This document shows positions 48,115-59,899 of a DNA stretch of 64,000 bases, piece after piece. The first letter of the stretch is position 1; every line of letters starts with the position of its first letter. Below the pieces are notes generated by a model. The model had not been told where the DNA came from and did not search any database. It saw nothing but the letters and a program-made list of their open reading frames with translations. The stretch comes from Pyrrhosoma nymphula. Lineage: Eukaryota > Arthropoda > Insecta > Odonata > Coenagrionidae. The translations under genes were made by a program, and so were the position numbers. The stretch lies in the NCBI GenBank assembly GCA_963573305.1, contig OY754335.1:13927501-13991500 (forward strand), written 5' to 3'.

Positions 48115-48120
<6 letters not shown>
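47957..48120. repeat. perfect long hairpin, arms about 79 bp, loop 6 bases
   Basis: The left arm runs from TATAATAATTTGAACAG to GGTGATGTGG at 48035. The loop is CATCTT (48036-48041). The right arm from CCACATCACC at 48042 to about 48120 is its exact reverse complement over unique sequence. TA-rich DNA lies on both sides, with an array directly to the right. It could be a palindromic duplication, a small-RNA hairpin precursor or a library/assembly artefact. Confidence 0.9.
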
Positions 48121-48176
<56 letters not shown>

Positions 48177-48268
48177 TTCTGCCTGGATTCGACACATTTT
48201 CATCTTCCCCACCAAACCCTGTGTTCGTCCTTTTATGTGTTCCTATCCCTTTCCATTTCCTATGATTG

Positions 48269-48309
<41 letters not shown>

Positions 48310-49635
48310 GGTATCGCCCGGGGAATGAAATAGACTTTCAACCGACGTGTACCCTGGGAGGTGTCGCTGGTAAGCCAATGAAGTAGGAGTTTTCTCTCGC
48401 AACCCCTCGAGTCGTTTATCTCTCTTCTCCTTTCGTGGCTTCCTCATGTGATCCTAGAAAGGCCTTATAGAGCACCGTGGTGGTGAATTCGATATTGGGG
48501 ACGGATTTATGAACTTCCCTTATTGGCTGCCCGGCTCCCGGGTTTAGACTCCCCCAATTCATTTATACAACACGAGAGAGATAGATAGAGAGAGAGAGCG
48601 TGAGTAGAGGTAGAGAAGGGAAGTGGATAAGAGAGAGGACCTGTGAGGTAGTCTTGGTGGGAATGGAAGGAGATGGATTGCCCGGGAGGTTGGTAGGGGT
48701 CGTTGAATTGCTTCAGGAAGACCCCATATCAACGGGCTCAGGTATTGGGTCATAGATATCTCCCGGGGATACCCGCACCATGCCTCTTCCATTTTATTTA
48801 ATTCTTTCCTCTTTTCCTCACTACCGTACTGGGCTGTCGAGTCTGTGACCCCTAGCTGCTTATCTGCTGCTCCGTTTCATTCCCTCCCCGCCCGCATCTA
48901 TTCCTTCATTGCCTCTCTCCCAACGCGTCTTGCTCACCTTTGTCCCTCACATTTATCGATGCGGTCCTCTGTTTCTTATTTTTTTCTTCTTTTTCCCGAA
49001 CACCCCTCCGTTTCTTTCCGGTTTTGCGCTTCGGGTGAATCCATTAACGTTTTTCCTTCTGATGTATTTCAGTTTTCCCGAGGAGCAACGAAGCAAAGAG
49101 TTTATTTGTTCTAACAAAAAAATGTTAACTATAGCACTATCGGTGGACACTCGTCTAATATTTCGTGAATATTCTTTTTTTTCTTCTGGTCTACGGAAAA
49201 GAAAGATCGTTTCGACGCATGTCTAAAACTTTTTACTCCCCCTCAGTTTAAATATTATAATCATCGTGCGTCACTGTGTTCAGACGCATCTGCATCCCTA
49301 TTCAACTCTCCTGCACTGATGATTCCTTTCGTTAATTTCACCGGTATGAAACAGGTATTAGGTATGGCGAAACTTGACGGCAGTCAGATGCGCGAAGCTT
49401 GACGAGGGGAAGGGGAAGGCGCGCGTGGAAGGGGTTGACAAAGGAGCGGAGGGGAGGGGAAAGCGCATGGTGGGGAATGTTGCCAACATGACTGTAGTAA
49501 ACTTTAGAGGGTGGGACAGTGTTAGCGGTACGTTACGCGGCAATGATATGCGATCAAACTAAGCCGCAGCAAAGTATGCTGATAGCTTTCTCAATGCGTC
49601 AGTATAACATAGAAAGGCTGTTTTTTTTTCAGAAT
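48310..49635. other. noncoding; purine then pyrimidine blocks
   Basis: GA-rich at 48568-48660, including GATAGATAGAGAGAGAGAG, then CT-rich at about 48780-49020. GGTATGGCGAAACTTGACGG at 49361-49381 belongs to a motif also seen near 50.33 and 63.49 kb. No gene supported. Confidence 0.5.
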
Positions 49636-49639
49636 TGGA

Positions 49640-50020
49640 TAAAGTGGGAAATAACTTAAATAGTAAGTATTCCCAGTATAATTTCAATTATTTTACCAAG
49701 ATACCTGTTATCTTGAACCCAAATATGTTTACTCCTAGATAGATCCTGACTAATTGTGACCCCAAAATATTTAATGTTGACTCAACTCGGACTGGACGTT
49801 GTCTACATCTGATTTCCTTATTTTGTAAGATCGTTCTGGTGTATTTTCTTTCCACAAAAATGCACTGCGACGCATTTATTTGCGTTTAATTCCAATTGCC
49901 ATTTTTCGTACCAGGATTGCTACAAAATCTTTGTTAATAACTCATCCGACTTCAAAATCTCTATGCATACAACCTCGTCGTCAGCAAATAGTCATTAGTA
50001 AATGATAGAACTGATGTCGT
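49640..50020 (-). pseudogene. CR1/jockey-like LINE reverse-transcriptase remnant
   Basis: On the minus strand the frame reads LFADDEVVCIEILKSDELLT, then after a stop QSWYEKWQLELNANKCVAVH and FCGKK. Further on it reads NIKYFGVTISQDLSRSKHI. FADD is the catalytic Asp-Asp box of the palm. The W...W.L.LN..KC..m.F block and the KYLGV.IS..L.W..HI block follow in the expected order for CR1/jockey-like elements. Several stops and a missing 5' part show it is dead. No 3' tail is identified. Confidence 0.75.
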
Positions 50021-50214
50021 TACTCTTGTCATGTTATCATACATTTTTATTTCTTTACCATTGCACATTTAAACTTCACTTGCATGAAGCAACGCGGTTA
50101 TAATTTGTTAAGACATTATTTGTTAATTCATGTTGCGCAACTTCAAATTTCACGGCGCTTCCTCTGATACGATTAACTATTTGAAAATTTTGATGTTGGC
50201 AATAAAGGAATGCG

Positions 50215-50345
50215 ACTGAGAGAACCCTGGCGGTCTCACGCGGAGACTGTCTTCTTCCCCCGCTCGGAGCGAGATTGAGGACATTAGACTCGTCCGCTGA
50301 AAATGGTCTTCTGCGCAAATGCCGTCAAGTTTCGCTTTATCTATA
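50215..50345 (-). repeat. dispersed repeat motif copy
   Basis: The reverse complement contains AAAGCGAAACTTGACGGCAT, followed by CAGCGGACGAGTCTAATG. The first block returns at 49361-49384 (plus) and 63474-63503 (minus, ATAGCAAAACTTGACGGCAT then CTCCAGCAGAG), suggesting the shared end of an interspersed repeat. Confidence 0.4.
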
Positions 50346-50399
50346 TTCGTATAAGAAGGAATTTTTCGGATCAAAAACATATTTATATAATTTTTCTAA

Positions 50400-52590
50400 T
50401 TTGACGTATTGTGTTGAAATATGACTTATCGTACTCAGAGAAAGATTTATGTATAGCATAATGATAATAGTTGTTGTTTTTTTCACCTTAAATGCTTATG
50501 CCTTGACGATTATTTTCCTATTTTACAATTGGCCAGCTTTTCCTCTTCGCATGACCATAACTGCCTACATGAACAATGATTCTCATAATTGTAAATATTC
50601 TCATAAACCTCAGAGATGCATAGATTATGGACAGATGTTGATTAGGGAAGAAATCTATTTACCGAAAAATTTGAACTTGCATTATCAATGGCGATGTATT
50701 AACCTTTTGTTATATCCTCAATTCCCTCTCTGTTTGTTAATTTTCTTTTAGAATTTTCTTCTTTTATCATTTCCCGTGAAAATTGTGACTCTAGTAAGGA
50801 AGAGTGCTCAAAATGCAATAATTCTCCATTCTTAACCCATACTTTTATTTCCGTACATTTAACTTAAGTTAGATTTTTCCCTACAGTAAATGAACTCAAT
50901 CGGGGTTTTCTGTTCTTCAGATTGCTGGAAGAGGTTGCGATTCTTCTGCCAACCTTCTGTTCGCCTTATCAATCAAAATGCCAGTTTCCGCTACGTTCTT
51001 TTTTCTTCTTCGCTCTCATCTCCCCCTCTGGAAATGCTCCGAGAGTGCAACAATCTTTCGCTACTTGCGCACTTTCTGTCTGTCTCCCGCTATTTCCCAT
51101 TTGCCTTGCTCGCTCCTTCATTCATTGCCTCGTGATCAATAGACGCCCGGTGGAATTGCCACCAGAAGCTCTTCCTGATGAGTTCCTCTTCTTCTCTCCT
51201 TCCTATTTGTCTCTTTTCTCCTCGCTCGCTTTATTCCTTCATTCATTCCCGAGCGTCCAATTCACTTCCGAGTTCCCAGCTGAGCGTTCTTCTCTTCTTG
51301 TTTCGCTCCCGTGTATCTGCCTTCCTCCGATCCCGTTCACGGATAATTGACGTTCTAAACTGTGTCCATCACTATTAAAGGTAGTATTACCGAGATAGTT
51401 CCGTAGTCATATTGGAGACCATATTCAAATTTTATTTCTTTATTTCAGCGTCTGTTAGATGTACGAAATAAATATTGTAATATATTAATGGTGCAAAAAA
51501 TAAAGTTATTATATGACAACGATTCTCAGTAATTAAATAAACATATCTACATGAGTGTCTAACTTGACTCATTTTTTCCCGCCGTACGGCTGAAAACCCT
51601 TCAAAACAGCAGGTTTTTTTGCAATTCTGTAAAAATTACTGTGGTGAGTAATAAATTATTTTTTTATAAATACTCACTGTTAGTTTGTTGACGAAATCTA
51701 GGTGTTATAAATTGCTATTTCCCTCAACGTTCTCCCTCTGGAGCGCACAGCCATAATCTATCCCATGTAAAACCGCCTAAATTTTCAGGCAAATTGCTCG
51801 AAAAGTAGTTCGGCAAGGGGTTGATATTTTGATATCATTGGAAATATGAGAGTTTATTCTTTAAAATGAGGCCAAATTCATCAAATTCTAGGTGAAGTGA
51901 TTTATCGCTCAAGCTACCTTAAAGGTAGTATTAGCGGTTTTGACTAAATTTTGAAATGCAATATCAACAGCTATAAATCATAAAAAATTAGTAAAGAGCT
52001 CATAATTTCTAATATCCTCTAAATGATAATTCTAATATGTACCATCGTACTAATTTTTTTGACGCTGTGAACCTGACTCGGTTAAAAAAACGTAATTAAT
52101 ACCGTGAGGCATGGAGAATTGTCTCTCGATTGTTGATAGCTATTGATTTCAAATGCTATGTTTTGAAACATTTTGTCTTTAAATAATTTAATGGTCGTAT
52201 TAATCATCTTCACGTTGCCGTATTCATCAGTATTTTCAGTCTGAATATTTTAATCGTCTTTCTCATTAGTTCTAAATAGTTTCTAAAATGTACATTGTGC
52301 ACCGATAATTTATTCTTTCATATTAATTTCGAAATCAGAATCTTCATTCGAAATAGTAATGATTTGGGTACTTGGCATTACTACACGCGATATCAAAGAA
52401 ATATCTGGCTTCTAATCCCAAAGATACGTCTGCTTATACGTATACAATGTTCATATCCCCTAACGTTTAGCTATGCGAAAAAAATAGTTGAGGTGGAGAA
52501 TTTTATTTAGGTGTGTGCAGTTATAAGGCTATTGCTCTTGCAATTGCAAAACTTGCTCTTTTTGGCAATCTTCTCGACCAAGGAATTTTG
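50400..52590. other. noncoding; pyrimidine-rich 51.0-51.33 kb
   Basis: The C/T-rich stretch yields a 142-codon Phe/Ser/Pro-rich frame and overlapping frames that I treat as artefacts. The rest is AT-rich with nothing recognised. Confidence 0.5.
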
Positions 52591-52599
52591 CTTGCCATA

Positions 52600-52690
52600 G
52601 TCGTCAGGTTGGTAACTTATCGGCCTAGCAAACCAAAAGCTGCCAGTTTGAATCCCTGGTGAGGCATACTGGGTGTTGGTGATGTATTTA
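52600..52690 (+). mobile_element. tRNA-related SINE fragment
   Basis: GGCCTAGCAAACCAAAAGC is followed by GCCAGTTTGAATCCCTGG, a B box with one mismatch, then GTGAGGCA and GGTGTTGGTG. The order matches the fragment at 27.33-27.42 kb on the other strand. Confidence 0.5.
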
Positions 52691-53247
52691 TCGAAGGATT
52701 TAGGTATTTGATTTTGCAGTATGAATTTACCTAACAATAAGTAGTTGAAACTGATAAAATTCAAGCGCAACACCTTGCTACTGCCCAAGTATTGCATGTG
52801 TTTGAAATTGTGTTTCCTCCAAACGTTGGTCTCTTTTGCTCGAGACATCGTTTTCCTCCCGCATAAGTTTATGCTTTTACAAAATTATAATAGCATATGT
52901 TTTAGAGCGAAAACTTAAACTCAAAAAAGGCAAAAGATAAAATCCATTACATAGCAACTTCACGCAATACGTATTGTTTTTTCAACAGTTCGTTGGTCTC
53001 ATCCTTAGCTTGTATTTACTGCTAGTAGAGAGCTCTTTTTCATGTTAATCAACTTGTATTATAGGTCTAGTTTCTAATCCACATATCGTACTTCTTATTC
53101 TTTAGTCCTTTTATGCACTCTTAGCTAGTACATTTCTAGTAATTTGTACCTTTTTCAAGCAAGCATCACTCACACGAATACCATATGAACAACAGTGAAT
53201 TCGCAATAATTCGCTATGATTTGACCAATAGAGGTCAATGACACTAC

Positions 53248-53439
53248 ATGATGGGCGTACTAATGAAATATATAATAGTCTTAGGTATTGTAATTTCATT
53301 CTCTCGTTTATACGTATTGATTACATCAGTTACATGTAGTCATAGCGCAAGTTTCCCTGAAGAATACAAAAAAGTATCACTAATAAGCCAAGAAATATAT
53401 GGCTGTGCTGAGGGTAATAAGAAATATAATTATTTTTAA
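53248..53439 (+). CDS. short secreted-peptide-like frame or first exon (left arm)
   Basis: 63 codons beginning MMGVLMKYIIVLGIVISFSR. A hydrophobic segment follows a Lys at about residue 7 and runs to the region of VLITSVTCSHSA, which looks like a signal peptide. The rest, FPEEYKKVSLISQEIYGCAE then GNKKYNYF, is hydrophilic with a Cys near residue 52. GCTGAGGGTAATAAG near the end contains AGG|GTAATA, an acceptable splice donor, so the frame may be a first exon ending near Ala-Glu. A signal peptide plus PEE...C resembles the start of some small insect secreted proteins such as odorant-binding proteins, but I cannot assign a family. It lies wholly inside the inverted repeat and may be chance. Confidence 0.25.
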   Translation: MMGVLMKYIIVLGIVISFSRLYVLITSVTCSHSASFPEEYKKVSLISQEIYGCAEGNKKYNYF

Positions 53440-54125
53440 ACTGGGCACTCCACACCCGATCATTTCTCTCTCAAGGCCGTGAGCCTTTCACTCACCGGAA
53501 TGGTTATACTATGCGACGAATGAGTCAATACAGGTCGCCGCCTGACTGTGAATGAATTAGGGCTCTCAGTTTGCTACTGTAGTTGTCACTGCTATTTACT
53601 CATCTTTGGCCGAAATGACACACTCTCGTCACACAGGCTTTGTTTAGTCCCCGCCCTCCGCATTTCGTCTTTATCCCCCACTCAGTTCTCCGTACTCGCA
53701 CAGCAAAGCTGCCCCGTACCCCTTACCCCATCGGCTTCCCGACCCCACTCTACTGTCACCCCCACGCCCTCTTTCTCTGAACCCTGGAAGCCAATCCTCT
53801 CTCTCTACCTTTCCCTTTCCTTTTCACACCCTCGTGGTCTCGCAGATGACGGTTGGGAGTTGGGTGACTACATCCGGTTCTCCTGATTGCCGATTCAGAG
53901 GCGAGTCGAAAGCGCCGCTCCAATATGTTGACTCTCTCTTTCTCTCGTTCATCCCCTACTCCCTTTCGCCAAATCCTATCCAACTTCTTCCACTGCCGTT
54001 TCTTTGTGGAGCGCATACACGTGTTCTCATGTGGGAAATCCCTAAGTCGGCCCCTTTGCCGTGGAGTACATGAGGATTGGTGATGACAGGGAGAGAGAGA
54101 AATGATCGGGTGTGGAGTGCCCAGT

Positions 54126-54317
54126 TTAAAAATAATTATATTTCTTATTACCCTCAGCACAGCCATATATTTCTTGGCTTATTAGTGATACTTTTTTGTA
54201 TTCCTCAGGGAAACTTGCGCTATGACTACATGTAACTGATGTAATCAATACGTATAAACGAGAGAATGAAATTACAATACCTAAGACTATTATGTATTTC
54301 ATTAGTACGCCCATCAT
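54126..54317 (-). CDS. short secreted-peptide-like frame or first exon (right arm)
   Basis: Encodes the same 63 residues as the left-arm frame (MKYIIVLGIVISF near the start, YGCAEGNKKYNYF at the end). The only base change between the copies is synonymous (TAT to TAC in a Tyr codon). The two frames point toward each other. Identity of the whole arm, including the flanks, means that conservation of the peptide is not by itself evidence of selection. Confidence 0.25.
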   Translation of the reverse strand: MMGVLMKYIIVLGIVISFSRLYVLITSVTCSHSASFPEEYKKVSLISQEIYGCAEGNKKYNYF

Positions 54318-54339
54318 GTAGTGTCATTGAGCCACTAAA

Positions 54340-56405
54340 AATATTCCTTAGGTTTCCATGAGAATACCTATAGCTCTAAAAATAAATAAAATATTTTATT
54401 GCCTTACTTAAGGACTTTGGACTTATAATATATGTATAAGGTGCGAAAATATGTGTTAGGCATTAACATGCAATTTATATCCGACATGAAAACGCCTTTT
54501 TAATATTGTCAAGAGATAGTGTGATTATTATAATTATGAGGTGAAACTTACGTGCTGCTGTCAAATATCTGTTTGTGTTCAAGGTAAAAATCTCATGTAT
54601 CTGGAAACGAAATTTCGAAGATGATCCACCGGGTAGTAAAAAGGAATGATTTTTATACGAATCCGAATATGATAGTATTATAAATTCAAAATCATGAGTG
54701 AAAACATTTTTTGAGATGTTATAATGATAGCAGTTGGACCAAAATGACCACGTGTAATTAGTTCATTAATAATTCTGGTATTCTATAATTTTCATTTACA
54801 ATCCAATAGATACTCATTTGTTAGACTCAGGCCTAACTTTTTGGAACCAAGTTATCTTATAAATTATGTACAAGGTACGTATGTTCGCGTAATACTCGAG
54901 AACCAAATGTTGTACAACTTTCAAACTTTAAAAACTATTACATTTCTTCCCTGCGCAGATAATGAGCTACTTTTCATGTAACCAGTGGTCTCCAGTTCGA
55001 CCCCAGACGCGTCAAAGCCTTCCCATAATAAATAAAAGTAAAGTTTATTTTTACCACTTGCAGACTTAATTTCTTTTGCAAAATGTAATTAGAATTAATA
55101 ATCGTACAAAAATGAAATACACCCCAATGGAAAGAATATTTAATAGAAATTCTTAATATTATGGTCAGTTACAGATTTGGATCAAATTTGCAGTAACTTA
55201 AATATGACGATGTATGGTGAAAATTGTCATTGAAAACAATCCTATCTCTAAGATGACCAAAGGCTTTGTTGAGCTTTGTTCTCATAAGAATGAATAGGCG
55301 AAATAGTCCTATAAGAAATTAATGCGATATTGAGTGCTTAGAATCACTTCTACTATGGGAATGTTAAATTAGTTTCAAAGCTATCAAAACGCCACTTCAT
55401 TCATGAAAAACATTTTCTGCACCGGATTTCCATTTTCTATTGTGTCACTTAGTCACAATACCATTAGTTGCCGTTCGTTTTTTTTATTATTTACCTTTTG
55501 ATGTAAATTCAATAGACATTTCCTTTTTCTTTGATTTTTCTACTCTCCAAGAAATCATTAAGTAAAAAAACATAAAAGATCTCATTAAGATTGTATTTAA
55601 ATTGAGTTAGTAGCGATATCTCTGTCAGTACCTTCAATTAAGTAGTTGATGGTTAATTAGTAGTTCAGTATTACATTGTATCAATGCGTTAATAGCGTTC
55701 TCCGTGTAGCCATTGTTATTAATAGATTTCCGTTGCAAAGTATCACTGAGTAGGCAACGATTTAGACGTTGGTATTGTTTCTGCTGTTAATTATGGATTT
55801 ACATTTGAATATCAAGTCCGTCACTATCTCAGACGCTCAAAATTTGTGGACGTTTTGATTTCTGCTTCCACGACTGAGCTGCTTGTTTGTGTTCTTCACT
55901 GCACTTTTTCGTTTTTTTTATAAGTTAACGAGATTAAAAATGCTCATCCCGTTTTTTTGGAACTTAAAAAAGTTATAAAGAGTAACCCCGTTACTTTTGT
56001 GAGTACAAATAGAAATTATTTCATGGAGTACAAAATTGTTACAATGTATGCTGATTATAACTTCTCCAAAATTAATACTAATGGGCAATGGTAGTAAAAG
56101 GTGATTTTTAAACGTTGAATTTGGAAGTCAAAAATGTAGAAAATTTCCCGTTTATGTGTACAAATAGACATTGTTGCATAAATTACAAAATTAATAATAT
56201 GTGATCTGATTAAAATTTCACCGTTTTCAAGATGGAATGAAAAAGTTGGTTACCGGTTACTCCGTCAATTCTGTGTGTAGAATGATGGTATTTCAGTGGA
56301 TGTGATAATGCAACAATATCATATTCAATTATATATTTTATCCTACAATACCAATACTTTCAAATACTATACATCATAAAGTGACTAAGCGGGCAATTTC
56401 CATCA
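54340..56405. other. noncoding, very AT-rich
   Basis: CTCCAGTTCGACCCCAG near 54993 is a good B-box match but lacks a convincing A box. Nothing else recognised. Confidence 0.45.
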
Positions 56406-56410
56406 TTTAA

Positions 56411-56864
56411 ATAATGCTTTGTACATTTCTACACTTTTTATTTGTTAAATCCACAACGCGTTTCACCAATTTTTGGTATCGACAGGTGTAGTAGCATTTG
56501 TTTAAAAGTTATTGTTGTCGTTCTTGGATAAATACAGAACATTAAGTTAGATTTTTAGAAACGTTGACGTTACTCACACCACCACCCCTTGTTTTGATTG
56601 TTTTTGCTAAGCATTGCATGGAAATTTTTGTTATTATTATCATGTTAATAATTCTTTTACCCTCTTTTTCTTTTTTTGTTTAATTACCTTTTTCTAATTT
56701 TTTAATGTGAAATTTGTTAAAAATCAAATGAAATATACTGTATTTATCTAACAAGAACAACAACAACTTGTAAACAAATTTTACTACACCTGACAATGCC
56801 AAAAATTGGTGAAACCCGTTGTGGATTTAAAAAATGAAAGGTGTAGAAAAGTACAGAACATTAT
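56411..56864. repeat. inverted-repeat (foldback) element, arms about 132 bp
   Basis: Left arm 56411-56543 and right arm 56733-56864 are inverted copies with moderate divergence. Matching blocks include AAATCCACAACG, GTTTCACCAATTTTTGG, CAGGTGTAGTA and GATAAATACAG. The spacer of about 190 bp is AT-rich and noncoding. The GTTTC..CAATTTTTGGCATTGTCAGG core recalls the centre of the hairpin at 38.02-38.19 kb. No target-site duplication was identified. Confidence 0.8.
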
Positions 56865-56869
56865 TGAAA

Positions 56870-59410
56870 CGGATATAAAAAGATTCCACAAAGTAGAGAC
56901 TGAAGCTGTGGATTTTATGGGCAATTTCCACTTAAATAAACAAAGATAAGAAATGGGATTTCAGATTCTCTTCTGTGTAAACAGAATTACAATATTATTT
57001 CTAACTTTTAATTATCCCATTGAGAATCAACGGGCATTCCTGCTCGTTATTAATAAAAACGTTAGTTTGGTATTTTCCACTCTATAATTATTACAAACCA
57101 TGATTTATAGAAATTCTTTGAAACACTGAAAATGACATTGAGATGTTGAAACCATGGTTGGTAAGTAACTCTCTCGTCATGTAATTAGTCTTCATAGTTG
57201 AAATATTTTTGTTTACAATTTTCGGAAAAGTACAGGTGTTTTATTTCAATTATGAATACTTGTTTTAAGACCTTATACGAAGTGAAATCTAAAACAGTGA
57301 AATTCACTCTCTTCATGTATTCCAAAATGCATATCCTTTGCCTCCCTTTTCTCTTCTCTCTCGGTGTGTGCTTTTTGCTCTTCTGCTGGGTATGCTCTCC
57401 TTCCTAACTGTTTTTGAGTATTTCATCCGTCTTTTCTATTTGTTTCGTTCTCCTTCTTGAGAAGAAATTGAAAATGTAATTGGTGCGCTGAAGAGAGCTG
57501 TGTGAACGGTAAATTAAGTGAGGAGAAAGAAATAGATAAATGACAGTGGCGCAAGGCTAGGATCTTGAGGGACTTCTGTCCCGGTTCCCGGTTCACAATC
57601 GCACGACACATCGTGATGAATCGAATCAATCTGTTTCGTTTTTTTTCCTACCTTTTTTCTGTTTCCAGGGTTCAGCTTGCCTCACTTTTAGCCTAAGGGT
57701 TAGTAGTTTATAAGGGTGACTGATGATACTGCTGGATTTTATTCTTTACGTGCTCTTGTGTTTCATTTGTCGTCTCCGATTTGAAATTGTCGCAAGCGTC
57801 CTCTTTTTTTTATCTTTTTCCTTTAGATTTTTAGCTAACAGAGAGCATGGTAGAGTTTTATTTTGGATTTCGTAATATTCAAATGGGTTCATTCCTTCAT
57901 AATCAGCCTTCAATATAGGTGGAATGAATAAATTTAACTTTAAAAATAATTCTTGATAAAATCGATCAATTCAGCTTCAATTTTGATAACACTCATCTTG
58001 AATGAAAGTGCAAAGCAAAGTAAAATTTTCACAAAAGCTACACCTTGGTGTACACTTACTTTTGAAAAGTCTTAGGGTAAAAGTTGCATCACTGTTAACC
58101 TTGTTAATCAATTAATTCTTTTCTTATCAGTATCTGACCGCATAAGGCTAAGTAATATCATCGGGCGACTTTTTCAATCAGCCGAGTGTTATTTGATTGT
58201 TTTCTTGTAACATACTTGTATGAATTTCTCAAGTCATTAATGCGGAATGCGGTAGGTTTTAATACCAGCTTCGCCATAGACTATATAACTATCGTTCGCT
58301 CAAATATTTTCCCGATGTCTTTAAAAAGATCTATCGTGAATGCGTGTGTGCTGCTGATGGCCTCCTCTTTGTTCCTTTCTTCTCATTAACACCCAGTTTT
58401 TTTTCAAATTAACGTAAAAATAAAGGGGAACTAGCCAGGATAGTCGTTCTAAATTGTTTCACTCTCTGCCATCTCATTGAATCTTATCCTGCTTCCTCAC
58501 TTTCGGATACATGTCTCATCTCTGGCTTCTCGTCTCTCGAATATTTTTTAGAAACCTCCAATTTTATCCCCCACTCTCGTCATGCATGCAAATTGCCATC
58601 GGCATCGACAATGGTCGTCGCAGTGGCCTCAATTTACCTTAATACACGTGGACCTACTTGTACCGGTCCGATGATCCTATTCGTGCCTCGTTTTATCCGC
58701 ATTTCCTGCAAGTATTTTACATCCCACTTACTCTATCTCGGTATGTAACCCATTTCAACGTGCATCCTTAGGTACATACAGTCTCTTGACTATGGCGATT
58801 GTCGTTTATATTCATGGGGAGCCTTTTCAAGAACCCAGTCACCACCTTACCCATGAACCCTGCCACTGCCTTACTCCTTCACCAATATATCTTGAGTAAC
58901 AAATTCAACATCAGGGATTTGGCATTTTCCCGGTGCATCATTGCAAGTGAATTCTTTCCGTGTTGTCCATCGTGTTAGGGTTCGGCTCGTGCAGCCGAGC
59001 TACTCACCTGGTGGAAAATCCGTGGAGAGTTCAGTTGCGTCACCTTTATACTAAAACAAAATTATAGCATTCGGCATGTGAAAACTCTACTCGTCAATTG
59101 GGGTGTGAGCGTTTCAGGATATGGTTCTTTGGGTGCTATGTGTAAAAGAAGTGTGTCAATAGCTCAATGAGGACCCGTCATATTATATCCAGTTTAATGT
59201 AACGTAGCTCCTCCTTGATAGGAGTTATTCCATTTTTACGGCTCTGTACATTATTATTGTATTTTTTCCATAATTTCATATGGAATAACGCTCGAATCAC
59301 AATATGGATTTATCAAAATGTTTTGGTGAAGACGCGACAGGCGATATTGAACCGGGGTGCCAACTCACGATGCCCAGTTTAACCGGCGAGTGGCAGCACA
59401 TTGATGCAGG
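56870..59410. other. noncoding
   Basis: No recognised gene. Open frames at 57.2, 57.4 and 58.2 kb lack domains. The sequence at 58.6-59.05 kb is less AT-rich than its surroundings but gives no recognisable translation. Confidence 0.4.
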
Positions 59411-59417
59411 CATTTTA

Positions 59418-59897
59418 AGCCCGTTTCACACGATGCTAGATCCAGCACAAGACCTAGTATGCTAGCTGGTACTTGATATTGAGGACGGAACCAAGTATGA
59501 TAGAAACCGTGATAGTTTCACACGATCATTGAACTTGTGCTTGCGATGAAGCGGTACTGTCGATCACTGTTAAAAGAAAATGAAAATTTTCCATGAAAGA
59601 AGGCGAATTTTGGCTGTTGCAGTAAAAGCAGGGATTGTCGCGACATTTTCACCTCCAAAGAGTGCATAACACCCGCGATAAAGTGAGGCGCTGATTAAAA
59701 AAAAATGAAGGCCGCACTGCGACTGTAAAAGCTAACGTGATTGGCCGACGGCTACTAAGTCCTACTGGGAGCTAGTAGCAAATTAGTACCGCATCAATTA
59801 CGAATCAAGTAGCCCAGCGAGTATAATAGTTAGAAAGCTATCATGCTAGCGAGTATCCTCGACCTTGTGCTGGATCAAGTAGCGTTTGAAACGGGCT
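59418..59897. mobile_element. MITE, PIF/Harbinger-like by target site
   Basis: 480 bp flanked by TTA on both sides (59415-59417 and 59898-59900). Terminal inverted repeats start AGCCCGTTTCA and continue, with small differences, through GATCCAGCACAAG and GCTAGCAT for about 50 bp. A 3-bp TTA/TAA duplication with GC-rich termini is characteristic of PIF/Harbinger nonautonomous elements. The interior has no intact transposase frame. Subterminal TGCTAGC motifs are repeated at both ends. Confidence 0.75.
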
Positions 59898-59899
59898 TT

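Larger units (their letters stand above)
47519..48306. repeat. cluster of five TA dinucleotide arrays
   Basis: TA arrays lie at about 47519-47565 (followed by a T run to 47582), 47631-47671, 47870-47915, 48116-48175 and 48272-48306. Open frames made of alternating Tyr-Ile are products of these arrays. Long TA tracts can extrude cruciforms and are often unstable. Confidence 0.95.
53235..54330. repeat. inverted duplication, 238-bp arms, 620-bp spacer
   Basis: 53235-53472 and 54093-54330 are inverted copies with a single difference seen by eye (TATATA against TACATA). The outer ends share TCAATGACACTAC; the inner ends share GATCATTTCTCTCTC. No target-site duplication is visible outside the arms, and the spacer (partly pyrimidine-rich) shows no transposase. 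The arrangement suits either an unusual long-inverted-repeat element or a palindromic segmental duplication of a small gene piece. Confidence 0.9.

Noticed and set aside
47463..48447. Open frames of 72-126 codons containing long Tyr-Ile repeats
   Set aside because: They are translations of TA microsatellites and of the palindromes between them, open on both strands.
51000..51350. 142-codon plus-strand frame rich in Phe, Ser and Leu
   Set aside because: Lies in a C/T-rich block with several frames open at once; apparent hydrophobic segments come from the T/C bias.
54990..55010. Possible tRNA gene or SINE from a good B box
   Set aside because: No A box at the right distance and no cloverleaf.
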